DNA from: Oscillospiraceae bacterium
GTDB lineage: Bacteria; Bacillota; Clostridia; Oscillospirales; Oscillospiraceae
Length of the DNA: 38,123 bases
Assembly (NCBI GenBank): GCA_009785525.1
Contig: WQWC01000019.1
Coordinates: 1-38,123 of the forward strand
Direction of reading: 5' to 3'
The position numbers and the translations under genes are program-made. The notes under the pieces were generated by a model. That model did not search any database and was not told the DNA's origin. It saw only the letters and a list, made by a program, of their open reading frames with translations. This document shows, in pieces, positions 7,641-13,432 of this stretch (its first letter is position 1; every line of letters begins with the position of its first letter).

Positions 7641-7904
7641 TTAATCATCATAGTGTCCTTTACAGGAAAGGATTCTCAAGTTTTGGTTTTCATCACCGAT
7701 ATAAACTAGCCGGTTAGAATCGTCAATACGGCGGCTATATGCCTTGCGATGCTTTAAAACTTCTGGCTTGCCTATTCCTCCCATAAATCCGTTTCTCTGA
7801 ATATCTTTTATCAGTTCATTTATCCGTTTGGCTGTCTTTTTGTCCTCGATCTGCCATTCCATATATTGCCGCCATGCTGTGGGCGCAAACGTAATATCAT
7901 CCAT
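7641..7904 (-). CDS. yoeB: Type II toxin, Txe/YoeB family
   Basis: An 87-residue mRNA-cleaving toxin that would act on the translating ribosome. Family residues are present: E48 in GKPEVLK, R65 in SNRLVY, and the C-terminal H84-Y85 in CKGHYDD; these match the glutamate, arginine and histidine needed by E. coli YoeB. Its ATG overlaps the end of the antitoxin gene by 8 bases, the usual arrangement that keeps toxin synthesis behind antitoxin. The reading frame looks intact, so the toxin is probably active. Confidence 0.93.
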   Translation of the reverse strand: MDDITFAPTAWRQYMEWQIEDKKTAKRINELIKDIQRNGFMGGIGKPEVLKHRKAYSRRIDDSNRLVYIGDENQNLRILSCKGHYDD

Positions 7905-8193
7905 CTGTCAAACGCTCTAGTTCTTCTATGCTTTTCACTACAAATTTGCCATCTGCTAACTCTTGCATCGAAGTATCCAGCATAGCCAGATATTCTGCGT
8001 TTCTTTCTGCTTTCAGAATATCATTGTAGGCCGGTTCAACAGAAACTTCAAACGGTATGCGCTGTTCGCGGCTCATTTTTTTTGCGAAAATCGTAAAAGC
8101 CGTTGTCATATTCATCCCCAACGCTTGGCATGTGCGTTCCATGGCTTTTTTCAATTCCTCGTCCATTCTAATGTTTATTGAAACTTGTGACAT
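7897..8193 (-). CDS. Type II antitoxin, RelB/DinJ family
   Basis: A 98-residue antitoxin. The N-terminal ribbon-helix-helix part (VSINIRMDEELKKAME, then GMNMTTAFTIFAKKM) is the DinJ/RelB DNA-binding and dimerisation fold; the C-terminal half, rich in charged residues, would wrap the YoeB toxin. The ATG at 8193 is preferred over the GTG at 8202, because AAGGGA lies about 11 bases upstream of it and only one to three from the GTG. A consensus promoter lies directly upstream with an imperfect palindrome over the -10 region, where the antitoxin or the complex would bind. Confidence 0.9.
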   Translation of the reverse strand: MSQVSINIRMDEELKKAMERTCQALGMNMTTAFTIFAKKMSREQRIPFEVSVEPAYNDILKAERNAEYLAMLDTSMQELADGKFVVKSIEELERLTDG

Positions 8194-8213
8194 GATTTTC
8201 ACATCCCTTCAAT

Positions 8214-8245
8214 CTTATTATACGCAAATATAAGCACATTGTCAA
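8214..8245 (-). promoter_or_regulatory. Consensus promoter and imperfect operator of the toxin-antitoxin pair
   Basis: On the minus strand TTGACA (8240-8245) and TATAAT (8217-8222) are separated by exactly 17 bp, a perfect sigma-A promoter. A 21-bp imperfect palindrome with CTTAT/ATAAG ends (8214-8234) covers the -10 box and is a likely repressor site for the ribbon-helix-helix antitoxin. Confidence 0.8.
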
Positions 8246-8267
8246 TACCACGTCTTTACAAATGACA

Positions 8268-8294
8268 CAAGGACAGGTAGCTCACCTGTCCTTG
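8268..8294 (-). terminator. Terminator of the infC-rpmI-rplT operon
   Basis: A perfect 11-bp stem (CAAGGACAGGT with ACCTGTCCTTG) begins 13 bases after the rplT stop. The T-run on the minus strand is poor (GTGTCATTTG). The toxin-antitoxin promoter starts only about 22 bases further. Confidence 0.7.
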
Positions 8295-8307
8295 TCTTTA
8301 GTATAAT

Positions 8308-8667
8308 TTACGCGCCAATTGCCTTTTTCGCTGTGCCAACAAGCTCTGTAAACGCTTCCGGCTCATGTATCGCCATTTCCGACAGCATTTTGCGGTTCAT
8401 TGTTATGCCGGAAAGTTTAAGTCCATGCATAAATCTGGAATAGTTCATGCCGTTTGCTTTGCAGGCGGCGTTTATTCTCGTGATCCAAAGCTGGCGGAAA
8501 TCTCTCTTTTTGCGTTTACGGCCTACGTACGCGTAGGTCAAAGATTTCATAACCGCTTGGTTCGCCATTTTAAAATGCTTGGATTTCGCACCCCAATAGC
8601 CTTTTGCAAGTTTTAATATTTTATTTCTTCTTTTGCGCGTCATCATCGCGCCTTTTACTCTAGCCAT
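8308..8667 (-). CDS. rplT: 50S ribosomal protein L20
   Basis: A 119-residue L20, essential for early assembly of the 50S subunit; in B. subtilis it also represses its own operon by acting on the leader. The basic N-terminal extension ([20 protein letters not shown]) and [20 protein letters not shown] are the family hallmarks; length is normal. It lies 14 bases after rpmI in the classical infC-rpmI-rplT order. A leader with an intrinsic terminator is found upstream of infC. Confidence 0.97.
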   Translation of the reverse strand: MARVKGAMMTRKRRNKILKLAKGYWGAKSKHFKMANQAVMKSLTYAYVGRKRKKRDFRQLWITRINAACKANGMNYSRFMHGLKLSGITMNRKMLSEMAIHEPEAFTELVGTAKKAIGA

Positions 8668-8681
8668 AATACGTCACCTTC

Positions 8682-8879
8682 CTATTTATACGGGATCATT
8701 TGCTTAATCGCGGATTCATTCGTAACATCCGCATACGCGCCTTTGCGAAGGCCGCGCTTACGTTTAGTTGATTTTTTGTTCAGGATATGGTTCTTGTATG
8801 CGTGCGCACGCTTAACTTTTCCTGATTTTGTGAGGCTGAACCGCTTTTTGGCTCCACTGTGGGTTTTAATTTTCGGCAT
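8682..8879 (-). CDS. rpmI: 50S ribosomal protein L35
   Basis: A 65-residue L35 with the typical [13 protein letters not shown] start and the [12 protein letters not shown] segment. It is the second gene of the infC operon. The 107 bases between infC and this gene contain two mutually exclusive pairings: GACCTG (8932) with CAGGTC (8962), and CCTGTT (8945) with AACAGG (8960). This might adjust rpmI-rplT expression or be processed. Confidence 0.96.
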   Translation of the reverse strand: MPKIKTHSGAKKRFSLTKSGKVKRAHAYKNHILNKKSTKRKRGLRKGAYADVTNESAIKQMIPYK

Positions 8880-8986
8880 AGTTTTTCTCCTTTTCCAATT
8901 TCGTGATACAGGCTTTTTAGCCAGACAAAAAGACCTGCTCTCCGCCTGTTATGGTTTTGAACAGGTCCGGTATTGTATAGTGGTTA

Positions 8987-9508
8987 TTATCCTTTGCTCG
9001 CCTTGGGCGACAGGTACATTGCCATATGTCTGCCGTCCAGTTTGGGATTCTTATCAACAGACGCATACTCCTCACACTCGGCGGCGAATTTTTTCAGTAA
9101 ATCTTCGCCGATATTGGTATGAGCCATTTCACGGCCGCGAAAACGCACGGTGACCTTTAGTCGATCCCCTTCTTTCAGGAACTTTTGGCCGTTTCTCAGT
9201 TTAACATTGAAATCATTAATTCCGATGCTGGGCGACATGCGGATTTCCTTAACCTCAACCACATGCTGATGACGGCGCGCCTCTTTCTCCCGTTTCGCCT
9301 GTTCGAAACGATATTTGCCGTAATCCATAATTTTGCACACAGGCGGATTTGAAGTGGGCGCGATTTTAACAAGGTCGAGCTCCTGCTCAACTGCGATCTG
9401 AAACGCTTCAGCCAATGGCATTATTCCAAGCTGAGCTCCATCTTCGCCAACCAGACGGATTTCTTTATCTTTGATTTCCTCATTAATCTGATAGGTCACG
9501 TTGCTGAT
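8987..9508 (-). CDS. infC: Translation initiation factor IF-3, probable ATC start
   Basis: IF-3 binds the 30S subunit, blocks premature 50S joining and checks the start codon. Both domains are present: the N-terminal YQINEEIKDKEIRLV segment, the linker rich in Lys/Arg/Glu, and the C-terminal part with MSPSIGINDFNVK and VTVRFRGREMAH. The only standard start is a GTG at 9499, but that lies 16 bases from the GGAGGTG site. An in-frame ATC at 9506-9508 sits nine bases from it, the best spacing. Rare AUU/AUC/AUA starts are well known in infC and allow IF-3 to limit its own synthesis, so ATC is preferred here (173 residues). If wrong, the protein is three residues shorter. Confidence 0.93.
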   Translation of the reverse strand: MSNVTYQINEEIKDKEIRLVGEDGAQLGIMPLAEAFQIAVEQELDLVKIAPTSNPPVCKIMDYGKYRFEQAKREKEARRHQHVVEVKEIRMSPSIGINDFNVKLRNGQKFLKEGDRLKVTVRFRGREMAHTNIGEDLLKKFAAECEEYASVDKNPKLDGRHMAMYLSPKASKG

Positions 9509-9757
9509 GTTGAAACACCTCCAAAAATTTTAACGCGCAATCGGTCGGGCGCATAAAGACCCTCCCTGCGCAACCGTTTTGCTCCCAGCTTCGCCGAAAT
9601 CGCAAAACATGAGATAAATAAAAACACGGGGAACCAGATCAGTTCCCCGTACAAACTTAATACAGCCCCAAAAGGGCATAGCACCTCGCTTATAAACCAC
9701 GGCGCGTGACAAATACGGCCGGGTGAGAACAGGGATCTGTTCTGCTTAACTTTTGCA
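9509..9757 (-). promoter_or_regulatory. L20-type leader of the infC operon
   Basis: An untranslated leader of about 248 bases runs from the predicted start near 9757 to infC. In its downstream half is a strong intrinsic terminator (ACGGGGAAC with GTTCCCCGT, 9626-9650, followed on the minus strand by GTTTTTATTT). A leader terminator in front of infC-rpmI-rplT is the hallmark of L20 autoregulation in Firmicutes: excess L20 favours termination. The match rests on position, length and the terminator; I could not fold it or compare it with the family model. Confidence 0.75.
9615..9650 (-). terminator. Regulatory terminator inside the infC leader
   Basis: A nine-bp perfect stem with a seven-base loop followed by GTTTTTATTTAT on the minus strand. 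It lies about 110 bases before infC, so full-length transcription requires read-through. Confidence 0.8.
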
Positions 9758-9763
9758 GATGTA

Positions 9764-9792
9764 ATTCTACCACACTTGAATGCGGTTGTCAA
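9764..9792 (-). promoter_or_regulatory. Promoter of the infC operon
   Basis: TTGACA (9787-9792) and TAGAAT (9764-9769), read on the minus strand, with a 17-bp spacer. It places the transcript start near 9757. Confidence 0.8.
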
Positions 9793-9843
9793 TATAAAAA
9801 TCAAACTAAATATCACAAGCCTTTCCTTCAAACAAATCCAAAG

Positions 9844-9930
9844 ATAAAAACCGCCGCCGATTCAACATCAGCGGCGGTGGTATATATGTCCGTTTTATCG
9901 CACGGTGAAGCTCATCTTCACGCTTACACC
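9844..9930 (-). repeat. Hairpin-terminator module, copy A (after the acetyltransferase gene)
   Basis: An 87-bp copy of the module at 10482-10567, same orientation. On the minus strand it holds a small hairpin (GTGAAG with CTTCAC), a linker ending near TATATA, and a strong terminator stem (ACCGCCGC with GCGGCGGT, 9850-9878) followed by TTTTTAT. It ends the transcript of the acetyltransferase gene. Differences from copy B lie in loops, the linker and as pair-preserving changes. Confidence 0.8.
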
Positions 9931-9953
9931 ATTACTTAAGTATAAAGCGTCTT

Positions 9954-10439
9954 CTATAGTTTCATCCGTGCCACAAGCTCGCCGTCGTCAACCTGTCCCG
10001 TTTCCGCAAATCCGAACGACTCATACAGCTTCTTTGCTACAACATTTGTCGGTTCATAAGATGTGTAGCAATAATCTGCCTTGCCATTGGGCATTTGCCT
10101 GATTTCGTCAAGCATCTGCGCCAGCGCTTGTCTGCCATATCCCTTTCCTTGGTGGCTTTTGTCAACCATAAACCGCCAAAAATAGTAGCAGTCTTCGTTA
10201 TACGTATCATCAAACTCCTTCTCGAAATAACCATACATGAGAAATCCCACCATCAGCCCATCTGCATAAATGGCATACGCTGTTGCAACACTGTTGATGC
10301 CTTTGCTGTTGAGGGCATAAGCTTCGCCCAAACTTTCGGCATTATGCGCCACAAAGTTGTACTGCTCTGGTGTTAACTCAAGTTCTATACATTCTTTCAT
10401 ATTATCGTCTAAAATTGAAATCTTTCTAAGCTCAATCAT
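9954..10439 (-). CDS. GNAT acetyltransferase, BltD-like (probable spermine/spermidine N-acetyltransferase)
   Basis: A 161-residue GNAT protein resembling B. subtilis BltD in overall layout: an N-terminal LRKISILDDN start, VGFLMYGYFEKEFDD, the acetyl-CoA loop HQGKGYGRQAL near residues 95-105, and YTSYEPTNVVAKKLYESFGF at the end. BltD acetylates spermidine and spermine, so polyamine detoxification is the best guess; other amines cannot be excluded. RBS AAGGAGGA lies before the ATG. The gene is preceded by a strong promoter, a structured leader and a terminator, and is followed by a second copy of the same hairpin-terminator module, so its expression probably depends on read-through of the leader terminator. 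Confidence 0.85.
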   Translation of the reverse strand: MIELRKISILDDNMKECIELELTPEQYNFVAHNAESLGEAYALNSKGINSVATAYAIYADGLMVGFLMYGYFEKEFDDTYNEDCYYFWRFMVDKSHQGKGYGRQALAQMLDEIRQMPNGKADYCYTSYEPTNVVAKKLYESFGFAETGQVDDGELVARMKL

Positions 10440-10481
10440 ATCGTAGTTATCCTCCTTAAATACTTTAAAGTTTTTCCCTGA

Positions 10482-10567
10482 ATAAAAACCGCCGCCAATT
10501 CAACATCGGCGGCGGTAGCATATACATCCGTTTATCGCACGGTGAAGCCTTACTTCACGCTTACACC
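10482..10567 (-). repeat. Hairpin-terminator module, copy B (in the leader)
   Basis: An 86-bp copy sharing most bases with copy A. On the minus strand it contains GTGAAG/CTTCAC, then a terminator stem ACCGCCGCC with GGCGGCGGT (10488-10516) and TTTTTATT. It lies 43 bases before the acetyltransferase ATG, so it should act as an attenuator rather than as a gene-end terminator. Confidence 0.8.
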
Positions 10568-10596
10568 GCTGCGGCGGACGCTATTTGCACTGTCAA
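10561..10596 (-). CDS. Possible 11-residue leader peptide
   Basis: On the minus strand a perfect AGGAGG (10605-10610) lies eight bases before a TTG that opens an 11-codon frame, MTVQIASAAAV, ending in TAA exactly where the duplicated hairpin module begins. Position between promoter and terminator is that of a leader peptide used in ribosome-dependent attenuation. Against it: TTG start, no run of a single regulatory amino acid, and the SD lies within a possible stem (GGCGGA with TCCGCC). Only the sequence arrangement supports it. Confidence 0.3.
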   Translation of the reverse strand: MTVQIASAAAV

Positions 10597-10713
10597 ATCA
10601 TCCGCCTCCTTTCGGTTTGAATTACAGTTAAACACCCGCGTTTTCCGCAAGCGACCGGTCACTCGCGCCCTAACGTCTCGAGCCGTTGGGATGGCGGTTG
10701 ATTAACTGTCAGT

Positions 10714-10742
10714 ATTATAGCCAATTCCCGGCAGTATGTCAA
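10714..10742 (-). promoter_or_regulatory. Consensus promoter of the acetyltransferase leader
   Basis: TTGACA (10737-10742) and TATAAT (10714-10719) on the minus strand with a 17-bp spacer: a perfect sigma-A promoter. Such strength for a gene behind a terminator is typical of attenuated units. Confidence 0.85.
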
Positions 10743-10818
10743 GCAAAATCGCGTTACATCTTCGTTACAGATTCCGCCGGACAGGATAGCGTGTCTTCGG
10801 CAGGCAATCATAAATCAC

Positions 10819-11220
10819 ATGAAAAACGTATCTGTTTACGCGCTGATTTTTCTAATAGGCGGACTCGCCTACTGCATGCTGGAGCTTTTGTTCCGCCAGC
10901 GGACGCATTTGTCCATGTTTTTCGTGGGCGGATTATGCGTTGTTCTCCTGAACATTATCGCCACAAAAAGCCGCGTTGCCCCGTGGAAAAAGTGGATCGC
11001 TGCGGGCGCTTTGATTACCACTGCGGAATTTATCGCGGGCGCGGTGGTCAACATCTGGCTCGGCCTCAACGTCTGGGATTATTCTCACATGCGGATGAAT
11101 CTGCTGGGCCAGATAAGCCTGAGTTTCACGCTTCTGTGGGTGTTGCTGTCAATCCCCGCCATATGGGTTTTGGAAGCCGTTGATAAGAAAAGAACGCAAA
11201 AAGGAGGTGTGACACCATGA
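10819..11220 (+). CDS. Small membrane protein, CmpB-type putative ABC transporter subunit family
   Basis: A 133-residue protein with four hydrophobic helices (about residues 6-24, 32-49, 62-82 and 95-118). The segment NVWDYSHMRMNLLGQISLSFTL matches the WDYS...NL.G.I.L.FSLLW pattern of proteins annotated as putative ABC-transporter type IV (CmpB-like); their function is not established. No good ribosome-binding site precedes the ATG, and the 100 bases upstream hold no clear plus-strand promoter. It overlaps the next gene by four bases (ATGA), so both are co-translated. Confidence 0.75.
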   Translation: MKNVSVYALIFLIGGLAYCMLELLFRQRTHLSMFFVGGLCVVLLNIIATKSRVAPWKKWIAAGALITTAEFIAGAVVNIWLGLNVWDYSHMRMNLLGQISLSFTLLWVLLSIPAIWVLEAVDKKRTQKGGVTP

Positions 11221-11681
11221 CTAAACTCATCGTCATTGAGCACGCCGGGGAAAATTTTACGCGCGTGATTAGCACCCAGATAGCGCGATTTGGCGGGGGT
11301 GTCTCTGTCACGCATATTCTCCCGGCGGCGGAATTTGATGAGGGAGAGGCGAATATTATCGTTGTTTCCCCAAGCTACCACTTTGCGGAATCCGAACCTA
11401 AGTTGCGCGGCGGGATTCTGCTGACTCCCAGCGGCGTCCCCCGGTTCGCGGAGGCGAGGTGCGTTGTGACGTATGGCATGAGTCCAAAAGATACGTTGAC
11501 GCTGTCGTCAATCGGCGAAGATGCCTGTGTCCTTGCCTTACAGCGTGAGCTTATCACGGCCGATGGCGGTATTCTGGAGAGGCAGGAGTTCAAAATCCCC
11601 GCCTGTGGTAGCACAGATGAATCGCTGGCGTGTTCCGGCGCGATGCTACTGCTGGGTTTGCAGCCGTCAGATTACGCCTGA
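11217..11681 (+). CDS. Conserved-looking protein of unknown function, coupled to the membrane protein
   Basis: A 154-residue soluble protein. It starts with a strand-turn MTKLIVIEHAG, has a glycine-containing middle (FGGGVSV), IIVVSPS, and a C-terminal region TYGMSPKDTLTLSSIGED that recalls, only loosely, the peptide-binding end of Mur ligases. It has three cysteines spread along the chain and no signal sequence. RBS AAAAGGAGG lies inside the preceding gene, and the start overlaps its stop codon. Its last 15 bases overlap, tail to tail, the stop end of the S66 peptidase gene. I do not recognise a family; the codon pattern and coupling make a real gene likely. Confidence 0.75.
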   Translation: MTKLIVIEHAGENFTRVISTQIARFGGGVSVTHILPAAEFDEGEANIIVVSPSYHFAESEPKLRGGILLTPSGVPRFAEARCVVTYGMSPKDTLTLSSIGEDACVLALQRELITADGGILERQEFKIPACGSTDESLACSGAMLLLGLQPSDYA

Positions 11682-12635
11682 CTCTAAAATAGCAAACGAC
11701 TTTGCCTCACAATCTATCTCAGCGGTTGCGCCATACGGAAGAACACATATCGGCGAAATATGCCCGAAATTTAGGCCATACAGAACAGGAAGATTTGTCA
11801 GGCCATATTCGTTCCCGACTACATTTTTTATCACGGCCCCATGCTGTTCAAAACTGATATTCCCACTGAGCTTGCCGATGACGATGCCGTTTAATCTTTG
11901 CAAAAAATCGTTATTGCCGAGCCGGTTGAGAAAATCACCCAAATGTTTCGGTGAGAAAAATTCCGGAATATCCTCGATAAACAGTATGGCTTCTTCAAAA
12001 TCTTCGGTGGACAGTGCTATTTCCTCATTCTCTAACCATACTATTCCCGTATGCCCTCCGATTAATTTACCTTGCACAGTCCCCTGGCCTTGTATAAGTT
12101 CGTACCCCATATTATCATTGGCAGGTTCAATGACGCCTATCGGAGAAGCGTCAAACAGCGCTTTCTTGAACCACTTTTTGCTGTACGTATGAAACTCTTG
12201 CGCTTCGGCAATTGTAAAAAGATTAGGGCCGTAAAACGTTGATAATCCTGCCTTGAGACACAAAAGATTGATATTCATTACATCGGACATGCCAATAAAT
12301 ATTTTAGGGTTGTTCCTAATTACGGCAGAATCAATAAACGGCAATATTCTGATACTGTCATTGCCGCCCACATTTGCTATTATTGCGTTTATGTCTTTAT
12401 TTTCAAAAGCCCACATAATATCTTCCGCACGGGCTTGCGGGTTTTGGGATAAATAGTCGGAACCTCTCATTGAGTTCGGCGCGGGCCTGACTATTAGTTC
12501 ACAGGAATCTTCAAGGTGCTTTTTGCCGAGTTCATATCTCCATGCGTTATCTTCATCACCGGCCCAGCCATGTGAAACACTGACAGTTGCAATTACATCC
12601 CCGGCACACAGGCGATTTGGCTTTATTAGCTCCAT
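11667..12635 (-). CDS. S66-family LD-carboxypeptidase / MccF-like serine peptidase
   Basis: A 322-residue serine peptidase of family S66, which cuts L,D-bonds in muropeptides or, in MccF-type members, amide bonds of microcin-like aminoacyl nucleotides. The catalytic serine lies in the nucleophile elbow FIGMSDVMN near residue 115; LIGGHTGIVWLENEE and ILFIEDI supply the region of the glutamate near 205-225; NFGHISPICVLPYG near 290 holds the histidine. There is no signal peptide, so it works in the cytoplasm, favouring muropeptide recycling or self-immunity. Its promoter reads TTGCGA-18-TGCTATACT on the minus strand. No export or microcin genes lie nearby, so the MccF role has no local support. 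Confidence 0.9.
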   Translation of the reverse strand: MELIKPNRLCAGDVIATVSVSHGWAGDEDNAWRYELGKKHLEDSCELIVRPAPNSMRGSDYLSQNPQARAEDIMWAFENKDINAIIANVGGNDSIRILPFIDSAVIRNNPKIFIGMSDVMNINLLCLKAGLSTFYGPNLFTIAEAQEFHTYSKKWFKKALFDASPIGVIEPANDNMGYELIQGQGTVQGKLIGGHTGIVWLENEEIALSTEDFEEAILFIEDIPEFFSPKHLGDFLNRLGNNDFLQRLNGIVIGKLSGNISFEQHGAVIKNVVGNEYGLTNLPVLYGLNFGHISPICVLPYGATAEIDCEAKSFAILESGVI

Positions 12636-12657
12636 GTTTTAATATCACCCCCGCTCC

Positions 12658-12687
12658 AGTATAGCAGAAACCCCCGGCAAATCGCAA
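12658..12687 (-). promoter_or_regulatory. Promoter of the S66 peptidase gene
   Basis: TTGCGA at 12682-12687 and an extended -10, TGCTATACT, with the hexamer at 12658-12663, on the minus strand; spacer 18 bp. The leader would be under 20 bases. Confidence 0.6.
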
Positions 12688-12759
12688 CAGTGAGTCTAAC
12701 TCATGCACCTTGGACATATACTAGCCTCAGAAGAGATTGTAATTAAGGGGTGCGAAAGT

Positions 12760-13368
12760 TTGGAAGGGATTAATAATGTCGTTGAATTATGCGGTATATC
12801 TGCTGAAAAACCAACATTTTCACACATAGGCGGCGGAGAAAATTATTTCACATTCCCGCTTGAGATTGAGCGTCTGTCCGGCTATGTGGACAGGATTAAC
12901 ATAATCGCGCGGGAGGCGTTGTTAGAGAATCTTTTAATTGACGGAAATTCCCGCATTAACGTCATTGGGGAGCTACGGTCTTTCAACAACAAAAAAGGCT
13001 CCGGCGGCAGCCGCCTGGTGATTACTGTGCTTGCGCGGGAAGTGTTCTTTTCCAACAGCGAGGATAAAAACTTCGTCGCCTTATCGGGCGTTATCTGTAA
13101 GCCGCCTAACTTACGTAAAACGCCAATGGGCAGGCTTATAAGCGATATTATGCTGGCTGTCAACCGCCGGTACGGCAGAAGCGATTATCTGCCATGCATC
13201 GCCTGGGGCCGCCTCGCTGAATCCGCTGCGGCACTGAATGTCGGCGACAACCTGTCTTTCGAGGGGCGGATTCAAAGCCGCAAATATATGAAGTCGGAGA
13301 ACGAGGTCGTAACGGAACGCACGGCGTTTGAGATTTCGATTGTGGAGTTGATGGAAGCGGAAAATTAA
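12760..13368 (+). CDS. Single-stranded DNA-binding protein-like, two OB folds
   Basis: A protein of about 202 residues with two SSB-type OB domains: NVVELCGISAEKPTFSH at the start of the first, and NFVALSGVICKPPNLRKTPMGR leading the second, which continues with IPCIAWGR-like LPCIAWGRLAES and ends in a TAFEISIVEL strand. This double layout is a Clostridia-type SSB-like protein distinct from the main SSB and lacks the acidic C-terminal tail used for partner binding. A TTG at 12760 is preferred since TAAGGGG lies upstream and a TATACT -10 box (12717-12722) falls within the longer frame that starts at ATG 12703; the ATG has no ribosome-binding site. The role in repair or replication is inferred from the fold. 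Confidence 0.8.
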   Translation: MEGINNVVELCGISAEKPTFSHIGGGENYFTFPLEIERLSGYVDRINIIAREALLENLLIDGNSRINVIGELRSFNNKKGSGGSRLVITVLAREVFFSNSEDKNFVALSGVICKPPNLRKTPMGRLISDIMLAVNRRYGRSDYLPCIAWGRLAESAAALNVGDNLSFEGRIQSRKYMKSENEVVTERTAFEISIVELMEAEN

Positions 13369-13432
13369 TGGATTTTGCCAACCGGCTATGATATACTGAA
13401 TGAAAATATTTCCGCTCGGAGGGTAATTTTCA

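Larger units (their letters stand above)
10480..10707 (-). ncRNA. Structured leader or small RNA upstream of the acetyltransferase gene
   Basis: The predicted transcript of about 225 bases starts near 10707 and reaches the terminator of copy B. Its 5' end ACAGTTAA (10709-10702) pairs perfectly with TTAACTGT (10631-10624), enclosing two hairpins (AACG...CGTT near 10670-10686, and CGCGAG...CTTGCG near 10648-10670), giving a three-way-junction shape like many riboswitch aptamers. A further stem GGCGGA/TCCGCC with inner ATTTG/CAAAT follows, then the GTGAAG hairpin and the terminator. I do not recognise it as a known riboswitch, 6S, SRP, RNase P or tmRNA. Confidence 0.55.

Noticed and set aside
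9496-9831. A 111-residue open frame covering the infC leader
   Set aside because: It begins upstream of the -35 box and contains the promoter and the regulatory terminator; leader RNA explains the region better.
10686-11183. A 165-residue open frame overlapping the CmpB-like gene
   Set aside because: It starts within the minus-strand promoter of the acetyltransferase leader, has arginine/histidine-rich low-sense composition, and overlaps a frame with clear membrane helices.
11667-12635. A microcin C-type immunity locus based on the MccF-like peptidase
   Set aside because: No precursor peptide, ThiF-like enzyme or exporter gene lies near; S66 peptidases are common in wall recycling.
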